Counted from the first letter of the stretch, positions 1 to 8,387 are shown. The stretch: DNA of 25,000 bases from Symbiodinium natans (GCA_905221605.1 CAJNDS010000430.1:1-25000), one strand, 5' to 3'. Notes: generated from the letters alone by a model not told the origin. Made by a program: numbers and translations.

Positions 1-138
1 TGTAGGGTGTAGGGTGTAGGGTGTAGGGTGTAGGGTTTAGGGTTTAGGGTTTAGGGTTTAGGGTTTAGGGTTTAGGGTTTAGGGTTTAGGGTTTAGGGTT
101 TAGGGTTTAGGGTTTAGGGCGTAGGGTGGGTTTAGGGT
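1..138 (+). repeat. Interstitial telomeric array, TGTAGGG then TTTAGGG
   Basis: Five copies of TGTAGGG are followed by about twelve of TTTAGGG, then decayed copies. The G-rich strand reads rightwards from the left edge, the wrong orientation for a left chromosome end, so this is an internal array cut by the window border. Confidence 0.9.
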
Positions 139-523
139 TTCGGCGGTCGTGTTTGTAGTGTTGCGGGCTTGGGACCCCAAACCTTTCCCCAAAAAGGGCC
201 ACCCCTTTGAATAACTTTCAGGTCTGAATTTCCCAAAGCCCTCGTCCTACAGCCCATCCTCCTATAGACCCCTGCAGCAGATTTCGGGGCTTACGTGGTT
301 TGGAGGCTTCAGGGGCTAGGGTTCACTGAGGCTTGGGGAACTTTAGAGTCCTAAACCTAAACCCAAAATCCTAAGCCCTACGCCCCAAACCCTACACCCT
401 TAACCCGCCCCCCTCCCCTCCGCTAGCCCCCTAGAACATCAGCCGCTAGGGGACATGATCTACTTGCCACCCCAAATTCACTTCGGCTTCAAGGCTTTAG
501 GGCTCAGCGGCTGGGTTTAGGGT
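139..523. other. Non-coding stretch with decayed telomere-like heptamers
   Basis: AT/GC-mixed sequence with scattered single copies of CCCTAAA-like and TTTAGGG-like heptamers (for example around 350-400 and 510-528). I see no convincing exon, RNA gene or promoter here. Confidence 0.5.
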
Positions 524-883
524 TTAGAGTGTTGAACTCCCAGACCACTGGAAGGCTCTAGCAAGTAGATGTGCGGCACTTGCAAAACTGATGTCCACTT
601 CCCGCAGGCGCAAAACCGATAATTGTGACGGGAACAGACTGTCGACTCGACGAAATTCTGAGTCCAAGCTCAAGGCTTGCTCGATGGGCACGTCCTCGAT
701 TAAATTCTCGAAGTCTTCGTCCGTCATTATGCGAGCTATCAAGGCTTGTTCTTCTTGGCGATGTACCTCCTCGTGGATTTGAGGAGAGCTCGGTGAAGGT
801 GCCCCGTCTATCCGGGCCTCCTCGGCCAGCCGAGCAACAAGGGCACAGGCGATTTTGGCAGCCGCGTTCTTTCCCACATTCAT
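524..883 (-). CDS. Hypothetical acidic protein or long exon, 119 codons
   Basis: An open frame on the minus strand starts at ATG 883-881 and ends at a TAA (526-524) that lies inside a decayed CCCTAAA repeat, so the stop may simply be where an exon meets an intron. The frame is also open for about 20 codons upstream of the ATG. The protein begins MNVGKNAAAKIACAL and its middle is acidic (for example TDEDFENLIEDVPIEQ), with amphipathic helix-like character. It is the longest clean frame in the left third. I recognise no family. To its right lies a (GGTAGT)n/(GGT)n tract. It could be a complete small gene, or one exon of a gene whose other exons are unidentified. Confidence 0.45.
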   Translation of the reverse strand: MNVGKNAAAKIACALVARLAEEARIDGAPSPSSPQIHEEVHRQEEQALIARIMTDEDFENLIEDVPIEQALSLDSEFRRVDSLFPSQLSVLRLREVDISFASAAHLLARAFQWSGSSTL

Positions 884-954
884 GGAAGCCAAATCATGAT
901 GACGACGGGGTGGTCGACGCCACGAGGGTCCATTAAACTATCCGGTTGGAATAA

Positions 955-1153
955 TAGTGGTAGTGGCAAGGGCAGGGGCAGTGGCAGTGGCAGTTAGTGG
1001 TAGTGGTAGTGGTAGTGGTAGTGGTAGTGGTAGTGGTAGTGGTAGTGGTAGTGGTAGTGGTAGTGTAGTGGTCGTGGTGGTGGTGGTGGTGGTGGTGGTG
1101 GTGGTGGTGGTGGTGGTGGTGGTGGTGGTGGTGGTGGTGGTGGTGGCGGCGGC
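955..1153 (+). repeat. (GGTAGT)n then (GGT)n minisatellite/microsatellite
   Basis: Roughly a dozen GGTAGT hexamers (about 995-1064) change abruptly into a pure GGT trinucleotide run (about 1075-1146). The plus-strand frame across it reads as Ser-Gly then poly-Val, typical of translated low-complexity DNA and not a gene. Confidence 0.9.
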
Positions 1154-1199
1154 ATTTAGTGGTTACAGAACTGGGGGTCTACTTTCTAGATCCTGATCC

Positions 1200-2620
1200 T
1201 CTCAGGAGTTCGAGGCTTTGCGTATCAAGCCGCGTCTACATCTAACTGTGTACGAAAGAAGGGTTGGAACACGCTGAAACACTGACTTTTTGGTAGGTTC
1301 CCTACGATTCTTACTAGGGCCTTAAAAATAGCACCCTAAACCCTGAACCCCACATCCTAAACCCTAAGCCGAAACAAATCAAAATGGGTTTCGTTTCTTA
1401 AGTTCAACCCTGATGTGGGTAGTTCTCAAATTTGGGTCCCTTTTGGGTTTAGGGTTTAGGTTTTAGGGATTAGGGGCTTAGGGTCGTTCTCTTTAGGGTA
1501 ATGTGCCGTACTATACATAGGACCCCAAAACGGGACCCTTCATAGGTTCCTGTACTACCCCCCTTTCTGAATTAGGCTTAATTATCCCTAAATAGCCATG
1601 GGTGGAGCCTAGGGGGGTGGCGGGGGGGGCAGTATAGAGGGGGTTAACCCTAAACCCTAAACCATAAACCCTAAAACATAGGGGTAGTAGGGAACCCATG
1701 ATAATTTGGAGACCGACCCATGTACCATCGGTTCGCAGGCCTTGCCAGAGCTCTTGGCTTTCGGCCGGTCGGGCGCCTGCGTTCATGACACATCTCAAGA
1801 GTAGGGCTGTAGGGTTTAGGGTTTAGGGTTTGGGTTTAGGGTTCAAGGTTTCGGTTTTTAGGGCTCAAGGGGAAATCTGGTACACCCCCCAGGTACCCCT
1901 TCATCAGGGCCTCAGTGCATCTTATTAGGTGTATTTCGGGTATTCGGGTAACTTGAACGGTTGGGGTGGGGGGGGGGGGGAACTTTAAGCCGCAGTGGAG
2001 CAACGAAAGCTGGGCACGAGCAAACGGACGTTGTTGGCGGCCCCATACCATGAATTATCTGTCTCAAACTAAATCGCAAACAAAGTCTCTATTTTTTGGT
2101 ATAGATCTTAGATCAGGTCTTGGTTCAGGGAGCCTAGCATGATGAGTTGGGAATAAGTTGCTTCCTCCTGTTTAAAAGCAACAGTTGCACTAACAAGTAC
2201 TTGTCACTATAGTTATCCCTTGGGTAATTGCCACTAGGCACTGTTACTTTAACTCGGTAGCGGGGTAACCGTAGCATGCATTCAAAACCTTTTGTTTCTG
2301 CTGGACTTGTGAAGGAATCCACACCCCCCCCCCTCCCAACAGGGCAAATAGAAACTGCCACTTTGGCTTCCTGGCGACCCGTACTCCAAATCCCTCACAA
2401 CCTCAAATCCCTCAAGCCCTAAATCTGCGAAGGACAGTTGACATGTAAAGAGGCATGCCCTGTAGCTGCCTGGATTCAATCGAAATACAGTAGTACGTAG
2501 ACCCTCATGTCTCGCAGTCAAAAGTGAGCCTTTAGGGGCCCCTCGAACCCCAAAACCCACCCGGGTCCTAGACCCCTAAACCCCTATGAGGCCCCTGAGC
2601 GCTTAAACCCCGGAACCTTT
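1200..2620. other. Non-coding region with foldback-like repeat and G tracts
   Basis: Holds sparse telomere-like heptamers (around 1330-1365, 1444-1480, 1645-1675, 1808-1850), a G-rich foldback-like segment at 1541-1700, and a G run at about 1968-1980. Minus-strand frames at 1836-2051 and 2282-2560 are open for 70-90 codons, but their composition is not exon-like and much of them is translated repeat. I call no gene. Confidence 0.45.
1541..1700. repeat. Foldback-like element, copy 1
   Basis: Contains TATCCCTAAATAGCC, a CCTAGGGGGG run and GTATAGAGG in the same order as at 12842-12907, flanked by a CTACCCCCC-type left part and a GGGGTAGTAGGGAACCC right part. The arms are imperfectly complementary. 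It is probably a non-autonomous foldback or MITE-like family. Confidence 0.45.
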
Positions 2621-2621
2621 C

Positions 2622-2690
2622 AGCCGTAACCGTTATAGCCGATATAGCCGATATAGCCGTTATAATAGCCGTTATAACCCCTTATAACCC
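2622..2690 (+). repeat. Short tandem repeat of AGCCGTTAT/AGCCGATAT
   Basis: About six degenerate copies of a 9-10-base unit (AGCCGTTAT, AGCCGATAT) run up to the 3' side of the terminal exon at 2734-2849. It may lie in the 3' untranslated region of that gene. Confidence 0.6.
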
Positions 2691-2733
2691 CATGTAGCTC
2701 TTATAACCCGGAAACCCTAAACCCTTCTAACCC

Positions 2734-2849
2734 TCATAACTCCCAGGGCGCCTGCTTCGGCGCCCGCTTGGCCGCCGGCCGCCGCGCGGCGGCCTTGGCA
2801 CGCCCGTCCGGGCGCTCGCGGGGCGTGTGTCCCGAGCGCCTCTGCAGGG
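2734..2849 (-). CDS. Terminal exon (A) of telomeric-intron gene
   Basis: Minus-strand exon starting after the acceptor GCCACAG with two bases that finish a split codon, then open to TGA at 2736-2734. It encodes LQRRSGHTPRERPDG followed by a basic Ala/Arg/Lys/Pro-rich tail ending APWEL. Third positions are almost all G or C. The intron before it ends in CCCTAAACCCAATGCCACAG, a C-rich telomeric array running straight into the splice site. The incoming phase matches exon B at 3806-3890. An alternative acceptor CTGCAG would start the exon at 2841. The basic tail suggests nucleic-acid binding or nuclear/nucleolar targeting, which is inference only; no known domain is visible. Confidence 0.62.
2777..2794. 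other. Perfect 18-bp GC palindrome inside exon A
   Basis: GGCCGCCGCGCGGCGGCC is its own reverse complement. It lies in the Ala/Arg-rich codons, so it may just reflect biased codon use, but the mRNA could form a strong hairpin here. Confidence 0.9.
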
Positions 2850-3805
2850 CTGTGGCATTGGGTTTAGGGTTTAGGGCTTAAGGCTTGGGGCTTAGGGTTT
2901 AGGTTTAATTTGGGTTTAGGGTTTAGGGTTTAGGGTTTAGGGTTTAGGTTTTAGGGTTTAGGGTTTAGGGTTTAGGGTTTAGAGTTTAGGGTTTAGGGTT
3001 TAGGGTTTAGGGTTTAGGGTTTAGGGTTTTCGGGTTTAAGGCAATAAGGAGGGACCCCTAGAAGGGACCCTGAATCTTATTCCCCTACATATACCTCAAG
3101 GGCTATGATGGGCCATGGGTGTTGGGTCGTCTGGGGCATTTGGGTGTTTTGGGCTTCTGGATGGAGGCTTTATAACCTACGCTTCAGGTGTAGACTTGGC
3201 CTCCGTTTCCAGCCCCCCGCTCGGATCCTATGAATGACCCTAAACCCTAAACCTTAAACCCTAAACCCTAAACCCTAAGGGCTACGGTTGAATGGAGAGC
3301 TGATGGTTAAGGGTTTCAGGGTCGAGGCCTAAACCCTGAACCCCTTGTTGCCCTTATAACCCTTATAACCCTTTAGGGTTTAGGGTTTAGGGTTTAGGCT
3401 TTAGGGTTTAGGGTTTATTAGGGTAGTCTTATAACCCTTATAACCCAGTTTACCTGAGAGTCCCGAAAGTTGGCCTTGTCATAAACCCTGAACCTACCAT
3501 TTGCTTAAGATCACCCCAAAATGGGTTTAGGACTTAGTTTCAGGGCTACTATTTGCTTAGGAACCCATGTTTTTCCTGAGAAGGGCAATATAGGGATTGA
3601 TATATCTTGCCTTTGACGGATTCTGAAGCACATAGCAGTTATCTACAAGTAACCCTGGGTTTCTCGGGTACTGTGAAGGGGGTTGGGGACAGGCTTTGGT
3701 CAGGTGATCTGGGAGTCCCTGAATCCCCTCAAGAAAACCTCAGCCCTTCAGGAAGATCCTAAACCCTAACCCTAAACCCGAAACCCTGCACCCTGAACCC
3801 TAAAC
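2850..3805 (-). other. Intron between exons B and A
   Basis: Read on the minus strand it begins GTTTAGGG (3805-3798) and ends in CCCTAAACCCAATGCCACAG. The 3' end holds a TTTAGGG array on the plus strand (about 2860-3031); a CCCTAAA array on the plus strand lies at about 3238-3281, and a shorter TTTAGGG one at 3372-3418. It also holds repeated TTATAACCC/CCCTTATAACCC motifs. I see no further exon. Confidence 0.55.
2860..3031 (+). repeat. TTTAGGG array (about 20 copies)
   Basis: Near-perfect heptamers with a few variants (TTTAGAG, TTTTAGGG). It forms the 3' end of the intron upstream of exon A when read on the minus strand. Confidence 0.9.
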
Positions 3806-3890
3806 CTCTCAAAAAGCCGCGGCGCTGGAGGCTCTGCGGACGCGGGATGGATTCGGATTCGTCCTGCAGATCCGGGCCCACGAACTGGAA
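3806..3890 (-). CDS. Internal exon (B) of telomeric-intron gene
   Basis: Minus-strand exon with acceptor TTTTCTTTTCGGAG, a clear pyrimidine-rich tract, and donor AGAG|GTTTAGGG, where the donor is a telomeric heptamer. It encodes FQFVGPDLQDESESI then PRPQSLQRRGFLR: acidic first, basic at the end. It enters in phase 0 and leaves in phase 1, agreeing with exon C upstream and exon A downstream. A CCAG acceptor six bases further in would also keep frame. Function unrecognised. Confidence 0.6.
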
Positions 3891-3982
3891 CTCCGAAAAG
3901 AAAACTCAGTTTTACACCCTAGAACTTTCGAAAAATGCCCTCTCTAACTCCCTCAACCGTACAGAACTCTCAGCGGTCAAGC

Positions 3983-4095
3983 CCCTAAACCCTAAACCCT
4001 AAACCCTAAACCCTAAACCCTAAACCCTAAACCCTAAACCCTGAACCCTGAACCCTGAACCCTGAACCCTAAACCCTAAACCCTAACCCTAAACC
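3983..4095 (-). repeat. CCCTAAA array with CCCTGAA variant block
   Basis: About 14 heptamers; four consecutive CCCTGAA copies sit inside CCCTAAA copies, suggesting local copying of one variant. It lies in the intron between exons C and B. Confidence 0.9.
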
Positions 4096-4425
4096 GCGAA
4101 ATCTCAAACCCCAAAGCCTCGCAAACCTCTAAACAAATACCAAATAAGGGTTTGAACACCGCTGAGGCCTGTGAGCAGACCCCAAATTGCAAAACACAAA
4201 TAAAGCGGTTGAGGGTTTAGGGTTTAGGGTTTAATTGGGTTTAGGGCCTAGGGATTAGGGCTACTATTACCCTCCCAACCCGAACTTTGAACCCAAAAAC
4301 CTGGCACCCTAATACCATAAAACCCTAAATCCCTAAAACCCTAAATCCCTAAAACCCGAAAACCCTCAAACCTTAAACTCGCGATCTTTATCTTTGGGGC
4401 TTTCTCGACGTGATGGTTCCTTTGC

Positions 4426-4452
4426 GGGGGGGGGGGGGGGGGGGGGGGGGGG
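4426..4452 (+). repeat. 27-base poly-G run
   Basis: An uninterrupted G tract within the intron between exons C and B, which is C on the transcribed-gene strand. A strong G-quadruplex former as DNA, and a likely site of length error in assembly. Confidence 0.95.
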
Positions 4453-4630
4453 TGGGGTTCCCATTCCTATAGTTTTTGCGCAGCGGACTCGGAGGTTTAG
4501 GGTTTGCCTTTTGACATAAACCGCCCTCTAAACCCTAAGCCCTGAGCCCTAAGCCTTAAACCCTAAACCCGGAACCCTAAATCCTAAACCCTAAACCCTA
4601 AACCCTAAACCCTAGCCCTAAACCCTAAAC

Positions 4631-4716
4631 CCTAGCCGGCGCCTGAGGCACCGCCTCTGGCACCTCGAGGCTCCCGGTCCCCTGGGGCTCCAGGGCCTCC
4701 TTGGCTGGCTCTTTCG
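4631..4716 (-). CDS. Internal exon (C) of telomeric-intron gene
   Basis: Minus-strand exon between acceptor AAACCCCAAG and donor GCTAGG|GTTTAGGG. Both splice sites lie in telomeric arrays: CCCTAAA copies to the left and TTTAGGG copies to the right on the plus strand. It encodes AKEPAKEALEPQGTG then SLEVPEAVPQAPAR, rich in Pro, Glu and Ala and probably disordered. It enters with two bases and leaves in phase 0; both agree with neighbouring exons D and B. Third positions are nearly all G/C. Confidence 0.65.
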
Positions 4717-4719
4717 CTT

Positions 4720-4850
4720 GGGGTTTAGGGTTTAGGGTTTAGGGTTTAGGGTTTAGGGTGTAGGGTTTAGGGTTTAGGGTTTAGGGTTTGGGGTTTGGGG
4801 TTTGGGGTTTGGGGTTTGGGGTTTGGGGCTCAGGGTTAGGGGTTTAGGGT
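4720..4850 (+). repeat. TTTAGGG array passing into a TTTGGGG array
   Basis: About nine TTTAGGG copies (one TGTAGGG) and then six consecutive TTTGGGG copies. The block-wise change of variant suggests local amplification and not simple random decay. Confidence 0.9.
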
Positions 4851-4915
4851 CGACGACGTTAACTGGGAGTTAGGTCCTCAGGGACGCTGCCCTGCTGCCG
4901 AAGCCATGCCTCTCA

Positions 4916-5020
4916 CCTAAACCCTAAACCCTAAACCCTAAACCCTAAACCCTAAACCCTAAACCCTAAACCCTAAACCCTAAACCCTAAACCCTAAACC
5001 CTAAACCCTAAAGCCTAACC
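4916..5020 (-). repeat. CCCTAAA array (about 15 copies)
   Basis: Near-perfect heptamers facing the array at 4720-4850, with about 65 bp of unique sequence between the two. The pair forms an inverted telomeric repeat within the intron between exons D and C. Confidence 0.92.
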
Positions 5021-5088
5021 TAACCCCCCTCCCCCCCCCCCTGCGCAGTGGGTTGGCAAATTCATTTTGCCGTTGTTTTCTGTACCGT

Positions 5089-5265
5089 TTAATTTTCTGC
5101 CGATAATATCCCGGCGCCTTCTTTGCCCTCAGCAAACTCCGATCCTGTCAAGCGACCACCACTCGACGTGTTGGTACTGTAAAGCCTTTGCAGCAGCACC
5201 AAGCAGTCGATCTCCAGACCCTCCTCCTCCTCCATCTCCGGCCACCACGCCTCATACACCTCCAT
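5089..5265 (-). CDS. Possible 58-residue ORF or cassette exon within an intron
   Basis: A minus-strand frame from ATG 5265 to TAA 5089 with highly GC-rich third positions in its first half. It starts MEVYEAWWPEMEEEEG and continues LEIDCLVLLQRLYS, an acidic helix-like segment; the second half looks less coding. Possible donors are GTACCAAC after LLQRLY, or GCTTTACAG after LLQ. It lies inside the intron between exons D and C, whose phases already match without it. It could be a cassette exon, a nested gene or a chance frame. On the plus strand, TTCTTTGCCCTCAG also resembles an acceptor, so the strand is not certain. Confidence 0.35.
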   Translation of the reverse strand: MEVYEAWWPEMEEEEGLEIDCLVLLQRLYSTNTSSGGRLTGSEFAEGKEGAGILSAEN

Positions 5266-5319
5266 GCAGCCACAGCCGCACCCGCAAGTGGTTCCGAAAG
5301 GCCCTTACCTTGGACCCTC

Positions 5320-6078
5320 GACCCTTTTACCCTAAGTGCCTTTTGGACCCCCCGCAAGCCAGAAAACACTAAACCCCAAAAACCCGAAAATCCCGAAACC
5401 CGAGCCCAAGACCCTAAAGCCCCAAATCCCGTTACCTAAACCCTAAACCTCAAACAGTAAGCCCCGGAACCCCGAATCCCTAAACCTTTAAGCCCAACAC
5501 CTTGAACCTCTGAACCCCAAAACCCTAAACCCCCAATCGGCAAACCCCCCTACCCTAAACCCCCTCAGCCCCAACCTCTAAACCCCCAAAACCTCCAGCC
5601 ACAAACCGTAAGCCCTAAGCCCTAAGCCCTAAACCCTTTAAAGCCCCTATAAACCTTAAACCCTAAAAGGGGGGCCCCAAAATCCTGGGCTCTTGGGAGA
5701 GGTAGGGGTTGCGAAGCTTTGGGGTTTACTTTCAGGGTCTAGGGTTTGGGGTTTAGGGATTAGGGAGGGGCTTGGGTTTGGGGTTTAGGGTTTACGGTTT
5801 GGGGTTTACGGGGCTTGCTGGAATGTGGGATCCTTCAGGTTGTGGGGCCTTGCTTTAACTTTGCTGTGGTGAAGGGGGCTCTGAGGTTTCTTAACCGTTT
5901 GTAAGGAGCTCTGCAAGCAGACCTAGGCCCGACCACCCGGGATTCTTCATGTCGGCTGAAAAAAAGCTAGAGTGCGCTTAGGCCTAAACCCTAAACCCTA
6001 AACCCTAAACCCCAAACCCTAAACCCTAAACCCTAAACCCCAAACCCTAAACCCCAAACCCTAAACCCTAAACCCTCA
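5320..6078. repeat. Decayed CCCTAAA-like sequence with a good array at 5984-6078
   Basis: Mostly degenerate CCC(T/G/C)AAA heptamers in the minus orientation (5330-5680), a mixed TTTGGGG/TTTAGGG patch at about 5735-5810, and a good CCCTAAA/CCCCAAA array at 5984-6078 next to exon D. Apart from these I see nothing gene-like. Confidence 0.7.
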
Positions 6079-6094
6079 ACGCTCAACCCCAAAC

Positions 6095-6195
6095 GGGTTG
6101 ATGGCTGCCACCCGGCTGCAGCCAGCGGAGACCCCGCGGAGACCGTGGTGGACGCCAACTCGTCTGAGGCGACCTCGGGTCCCTTACAGGTCTTT
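6095..6195 (-). CDS. Internal exon (D) of telomeric-intron gene
   Basis: Minus-strand exon with acceptor CCCTACCCCTAG and donor CAACCC|GTTTGGGG, a variant telomeric heptamer. It encodes KTCKGPEVASDELAS then TTVSAGSPLAAAGWQPST, a Ser/Thr/Ala-rich, low-order segment. It enters with one base, completing a codon begun in exon E, and leaves in phase 1, completed by the first two bases of exon C. It is flanked on the plus strand by CCCTAAA on the left and a long TTTAGGG array on the right. Confidence 0.6.
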
Positions 6196-6204
6196 CTAGG
6201 GGTA

Positions 6205-6330
6205 GGGTTTAGGGTTTAGGGTTTAGGGTTTAGGGTTTAGGGTTTAGGGTTTAGGGTTTAGGGTTTAGGGTTTAGGGTTTAGGGTTTAGGGTTTGGGGTT
6301 TAGGGTTTAGGGTTTAGCGGTTTAGGCTTT
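6205..6330 (+). repeat. TTTAGGG array (about 16 copies)
   Basis: Near-perfect heptamers immediately 5' (minus strand) of exon D; they form the C-rich 3' end of its upstream intron. Confidence 0.92.
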
Positions 6331-6778
6331 AGGCGGTTTAGGGTGTAGGATGTCGGGTGTAGGGTTTAGGGTTTGTTTAGGGCTTTCTAAGGGAGGTCCA
6401 CGTGATATAAGGGCCACATTAGGAGTACATTAAGGGGATACCCTATACAAATGAAGGGCCCATACATCAGAACCCTTTAAAGGAGCTTGGAGGAAACTAC
6501 CCTCAGACTGCTTTAAGGGCCTGCAACCCTAAACCCTAAACCATAGGGCTTAGGGTTCAGGCTATGGGGCTGAAGGTTTGGAGTTCTGGGGCAGCATCAG
6601 GCTTCTGAGGCTTAGCGCGGTCTTGGGGATGCCCCTCAATTCGAAGAGGTGCCGAAACCGCCTCTATAAGCCCCCGAGTGGCTCAAAACTCCCTAAACCC
6701 TAAACCCTAGCCCTAAACCCTAAACCCTAAACCCTAGCCCTAAACCCTAAACTCTAGACTCTAAACCCTCAATCTTGC

Positions 6779-6834
6779 GGCCACGCCGCGGCCACCACCG
6801 AGGGCATGCCCACGCTGCACAGGACCTTCAGACG
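6779..6834 (-). CDS. Internal exon (E) with a GC donor
   Basis: Minus-strand exon with acceptor ATCCTCCCGAG and donor TGGCC|GCAAG. GCAAG is the usual context of GC-AG introns. It encodes RLKVLCSVGMPSVVAAAW, hydrophobic in its second half. In this frame a TGA occurs just before the next GTTTAG, so the GC donor is needed; it leaves phase 2, which exon D completes with one base. A second frame is open up to GTTTAG but has poorer third-position GC. Phase 0 on entry agrees with exon F. Confidence 0.5.
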
Positions 6835-7008
6835 CTCGGGAGGATTGGGGTTCAGGGTGTAGGGTTTAGGGTTTAGGGTTTAGAGGGTTGGTTTTTCACT
6901 GTAGGGTTTAGGGCCCTGAAACCGGAAACCCTCAGCCCTAAACCCCAAACCCGAAACCGAAAACCCGAAACCCTAAACGCCGAACCCATAAACCCTAAAC
7001 CCTAAAGC

Positions 7009-7084
7009 CTGAGCCCAGCTAGGCCCCAGGCCCAGAGGGAGGAGAGGCAGACGCTCCGAAACCCCTCGAGGCTGGCGACGCGGC
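7009..7084 (-). CDS. Candidate exon (Q), strand uncertain
   Basis: On the minus strand, after acceptor TTTTTCCCCGAAG, a frame reads RVASLEGFRSVCLSSLWAWG up to a GCTTTAGGG that would be a GC-type telomeric donor. Third positions are strongly G/C. Its phase does not fit between exons F and E in the main model. On the plus strand the same DNA reads APGPEGGEADAPKPL between CCCAGCTAG and GTTTGCGG. It may be an alternative exon, an exon of another gene, or chance. Confidence 0.3.
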
Positions 7085-7089
7085 CTTCG

Positions 7090-7947
7090 GGGAAAAAGGG
7101 GTTTGCGGTTTAGGGTTTGGGGTTTAGGGTTTAGGGTTTGATGGTTATAGGGATTAGGGTTGAGGGTTGAAGGGTGATAGGATTGTAGGGTTTTTCGGGT
7201 CAAATGGGGGTAGGGTTTGGGGTCTAAGGTTAATTATAGGGTTTGGGAGTTATAGGCTCTAGGGGGCTTAGTGTTTGGGGTTGTATACGGTTGGGAGTTA
7301 TAGGCTCTAGGAAACCCAAGGCCCCAAAGCCTGAAACCATAACCCTAAACCTCCCAAAACTTACACCTCTGAACCCTAAACCCTAAACCCTAAGGGTGGC
7401 TTAGGGGGTTAGCGTCTCTTGGGGTTTCAAGCGATTTTGGGGCCCACGGCTGCCACCTAAACTCATTTGTAGCGTTTAGGGCGTTCGCTCCGATTTTAGG
7501 GTTTAGGGTTTAGGGTCTGGGATTTAGGGGTTTAGGGTTGGGTGTTTAGGGGTTAGGGCTTCTTCTGCGCCACCCCAAGCACAAAGCCCTCAACGGCTGG
7601 TATGGTAATCACCTTATGCAGGGCTTCTACCGGGGCTATATAAGGGTACTTCGGGCGATCGAAGGAGACACATAATTCAGGGATGGATCGGTTTGGGGTT
7701 TATAAGTTTGGGGCTTAGGGTTTATTAGTTCATTGTAGGGATAGTAATCAAAAAAGTACATGTCTATTCCTAATTGGGTTTTAAGTACCTAAAAAATGTA
7801 AAACGCTTTCCAAGTATGACCCAGTTTAAGGTTCAGGTGGAGCTCAGGGGCTGAGGTTTCCTCCCAGAAGCTCTCTTAGATCACCCCCTCCCCGACACCC
7901 TAAACCCTAAACCCTGAAGCCTGAACCCTAAACCCTAAACCCTAAAC
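7090..7947. other. Intron sequence, mixed low-order repeats
   Basis: Part of the presumed intron between exons F and E. It holds scattered heptamers in both orientations, a duplicated stretch around GGGAGTTATAGGCTCTAGG (about 7228 and 7292), and CCCTAAA copies at 7901-7947 that provide the GTTTAGGG donor of exon F. No other gene signal. Confidence 0.5.
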
Positions 7948-8046
7948 CCGACACAAGCTGCCTGCCACAGACCACCCAGGCAGCTGTCGCGTGCAGAGCT
8001 GAGCATGCAGTTCCCTCGCCGACATCCCGGCAGGAGGCAGCACCAC
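7948..8046 (-). CDS. Internal exon (F) of telomeric-intron gene
   Basis: One of the clearest exons. On the minus strand it follows CCCTAAACCCAAG directly and ends TGTCGG|GTTTAGGG, so both intron ends are telomeric repeat. All 99 bases are open: VVLPPAGMSARELHA, then QLCTRQLPGWSVAGSLCR. Phase is 0 in and 0 out, agreeing with exon E. No recognised domain; the mixed hydrophobic and charged pattern suggests a folded region, unlike the disordered tail in exons D-A. Confidence 0.65.
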
Positions 8047-8048
8047 CT

Positions 8049-8150
8049 TGGGTTTAGGGTTTAGGGTTTAGGGTTTAGGGTTTAGGGTTTAGGGTTTAGG
8101 GTTTAGGGTTTAGGGTATAGGTTTAGGGTTTAGGGATTTAGGATGCGAAG
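8049..8150 (+). repeat. TTTAGGG array (about 13 copies)
   Basis: Follows exon F by one codon-length; on the minus strand it is the C-rich 3' end of the upstream intron, ending in the acceptor AAG. Confidence 0.92.
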
Positions 8151-8275
8151 CCTTGCAATGCAGTCAACTGTGTGTGGAGTGTGTGTGTGTGTGTTGTGGT
8201 CACAAAATTGTCCTTACTACTTGAAAGCCAGGGTTTAAAGGTGTCGCGAGTATGGGGTGTTTGCGGGATTTAGGG

Positions 8276-8387
8276 TACCCAAAGAGCCCAATATTGCTTA
8301 ATTAAGGAATATTCTTAAATCATATAGGGATCCTTAATATGATTTAAGGTATATTCCTGAATTAAGCTATATTGGGCTCTTTGGGTA
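8276..8387. repeat. 112-bp foldback hairpin (inverted repeat with 50-bp arms)
   Basis: The left arm 8276-8325 starts TACCCAAAGAGCCCAATAT and the right arm 8337-8387 ends ATATTGGGCTCTTTGGGTA. The arms match with only a few mismatches and one extra base, and the 11-base centre is itself nearly palindromic around GGATCC. It is AT-rich, unlike its surroundings, and lies between exons G and F. It is probably a MITE-like insertion; a pre-miRNA-like RNA hairpin is the alternative. Confidence 0.88.

Noticed and set aside
1-138. Possible chromosome end (telomere)
   Set aside because: The G-rich strand points into the window, copies are mixed with TGTAGGG variants, and similar arrays occur throughout in both orientations.
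957-1196. Plus-strand ORF of Ser-Gly and poly-Val
   Set aside because: It is a translation of the (GGTAGT)n/(GGT)n tract.
2277-2560. Minus-strand ORFs of 75 and 92 codons
   Set aside because: Overlapping frames with no third-position bias, no splice context and part of the sequence made of C runs and heptamers.
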